Origin: Kiritimatiellia bacterium | GTDB taxonomy: Bacteria > Verrucomicrobiota > Kiritimatiellia > RFP12 > UBA1067 | Assembly (NCBI GenBank): GCA_017385345.1 | Contig: JAFNRY010000181.1 | Coordinates: 1-6,616 of the forward strand | Direction of reading: 5' to 3' | Length of the DNA: 6,616 nt | Notes under the pieces: model-generated | Database searches by the model: none | Told to the model about the DNA's origin: nothing | What the model saw: the letters and a program-made list of their open reading frames with translations, nothing else | Position numbers and translations under genes: made by a program | In this document: in pieces, positions 5,864 to 6,616 of the stretch | Layout of the letters: each line of letters starts with the position of its first letter | Position numbering within the stretch: the stretch's first letter is position 1

Positions 5864-6616
5864 ATGTACGGGCAGACCATGAACAACGACGCAACGCTGG
5901 CGGGAGGCGACAAGCCGCTCCTCGCCGGACGGTACAATGTCGTCCGCCGGCTCGGCACCGGCGGCATGGGTTCTGTTTGGCTGGCGGAGGACAGGCAGCT
6001 CGACAACAAGCTCTTCGCCGTAAAAATGCTTCCGTCGATTCTTGTTTCCAACAAACGGGCGTACCGTCAACTGAAGGACGAAGCGCTTGTCGCAATGCGG
6101 CTCGTGCATCCGAACATCGTGCAGATTCGCGCCTTCGAGGAGAACAACGGCAATCCATTTCTTGTGATGGACTACATCGAGGGGCAGACACTCGACGACT
6201 ATCTTGCGGCGAAAGGCAAGCTCGCCGAGGACGAGACGGCAAGGCTTTTGAAGCCCATTGCATCCGCGCTCGACCATGCTCACGGCGAGTGCGTCGTTCA
6301 CCGGGACGTGAAGCCGGCGAACATCATGATTCGCAAAGACGGGCACCCCTACATTCTCGACTTCGGCATTGCCCGCGAGATACAGGAAACGATGACCCGT
6401 GTAACCGGCAAATTGTCATCCGGCACGCTTCTCTATATGTCGCCGGAGCAGTTGCGCGGGCAGCCGCCCAAGGCCGCGCAGGACGTGTATTCGTTCGCGG
6501 CGATGGCCTACGAATGTCTCAAGGGCGAGCCTCCATTCTCCCGTGGCCAGATTGAGTTCCAAATACTCAACGAGTTGCCAGAGCAGCTTCCGGACGGCAT
6601 CCGAATGGCGGCGTCG
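5864..6616 (+). CDS. Hanks-type Ser/Thr protein kinase, partial at the window end
   Basis: 251 codons are present and the frame runs off the window. The kinase domain starts near residue 24 and every catalytic element is visible. These are the glycine loop LGTGGMGSV (30-38), the ATP-binding Lys54 in AVK, helix-C Glu73, the hinge around VMDYIEG (101-107), and the catalytic loop HRDVKPANIM (146-155) with Asp148 and Asn153. Then come DFG (166-168), the activation segment with Thr176, 178, 181 and 188, SPEQ (193-196), and Asp207 of the F helix. It should be an active PknB-like enzyme. A sensor, membrane or repeat part usually follows such a domain, but it lies outside the window. The start ATG 5864 is three bases after the previous stop, with AAAAGGA at 5847-5853 upstream; ATG 5879 is a less likely start. 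The FHA protein is the natural reader of its phosphothreonines. Confidence 0.96.
   Translation, partial: MYGQTMNNDATLAGGDKPLLAGRYNVVRRLGTGGMGSVWLAEDRQLDNKLFAVKMLPSILVSNKRAYRQLKDEALVAMRLVHPNIVQIRAFEENNGNPFLVMDYIEGQTLDDYLAAKGKLAEDETARLLKPIASALDHAHGECVVHRDVKPANIMIRKDGHPYILDFGIAREIQETMTRVTGKLSSGTLLYMSPEQLRGQPPKAAQDVYSFAAMAYECLKGEPPFSRGQIEFQILNELPEQLPDGIRMAAS

Noticed and set aside
4673..6346. 557-codon open frame on the - strand opposite the FHA, ESCRT-III-like and kinase genes
   Set aside because: It lies antisense to three genes with clear domains and spacing. Long antisense frames are expected from GC-rich codon use, and its translation shows no recognisable domain.

Overview
The window comes from a bacterium with moderately high G+C. 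It holds one tRNA gene, a two-gene cassette and most of a four-gene operon, all on the + strand. The lineage cannot be fixed from sequence alone. A Hanks-type kinase with FHA, SPFH and zinc-ribbon partners, together with GC-rich intergenic hairpin repeats, would suit a Gram-negative of the Planctomycetota/Verrucomicrobiota/Kiritimatiellota/Lentisphaerota kind. That placement is a guess.

Layout. Positions 1-303 have no gene. They hold a nested set of ~21-23 bp repeats, two facing right and two facing left, around a block of GC-rich hairpins. This looks like the ends of a small non-autonomous or decayed transposon. A good sigma70-type promoter (330-358) then drives tRNA-Ala(GGC) (372-447). Positions 448-800 have no convincing gene. 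They contain short tandem repeats, a -10-like box and a GC-rich palindrome. Positions 801-1956 carry a HipA-like kinase overlapping a DUF3037-type protein, a pairing I recall from other bacteria. Positions 1957-2255 are intergenic, with two hairpins and a perfect 16-bp palindrome.

The main interest is 2256-6616, an apparent operon with very tight spacing (4-nt overlap, 12-nt gap, 3-nt gap). It encodes: (1) a double-zinc-ribbon SPFH (band 7) protein with a long charged, His-rich helical tail and no membrane anchor; (2) a zinc-ribbon/FHA protein with an extra four-cysteine cluster; (3) a small helical protein whose pattern resembles eukaryotic ESCRT-III (Snf7/CHMP); and (4) a Ser/Thr protein kinase with all catalytic motifs, cut off by the window end.

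How the genes may work together (inference): kinase and FHA protein would form a phospho-threonine writer/reader pair, and the SPFH and ESCRT-III-like proteins a membrane-scaffold/remodelling pair. The closest known logic is the Bacillus subtilis PspA-YdjGHI envelope-stress module, which joins an ESCRT-III-superfamily protein (PspA) to an SPFH protein. The present set differs in having an Snf7-like rather than an obvious PspA protein and in adding FHA and kinase parts. It is a good candidate for a phospho-regulated bacterial membrane-remodelling or envelope-defence system. No AAA-ATPase of the Vps4 type is visible, but the operon continues past the window.
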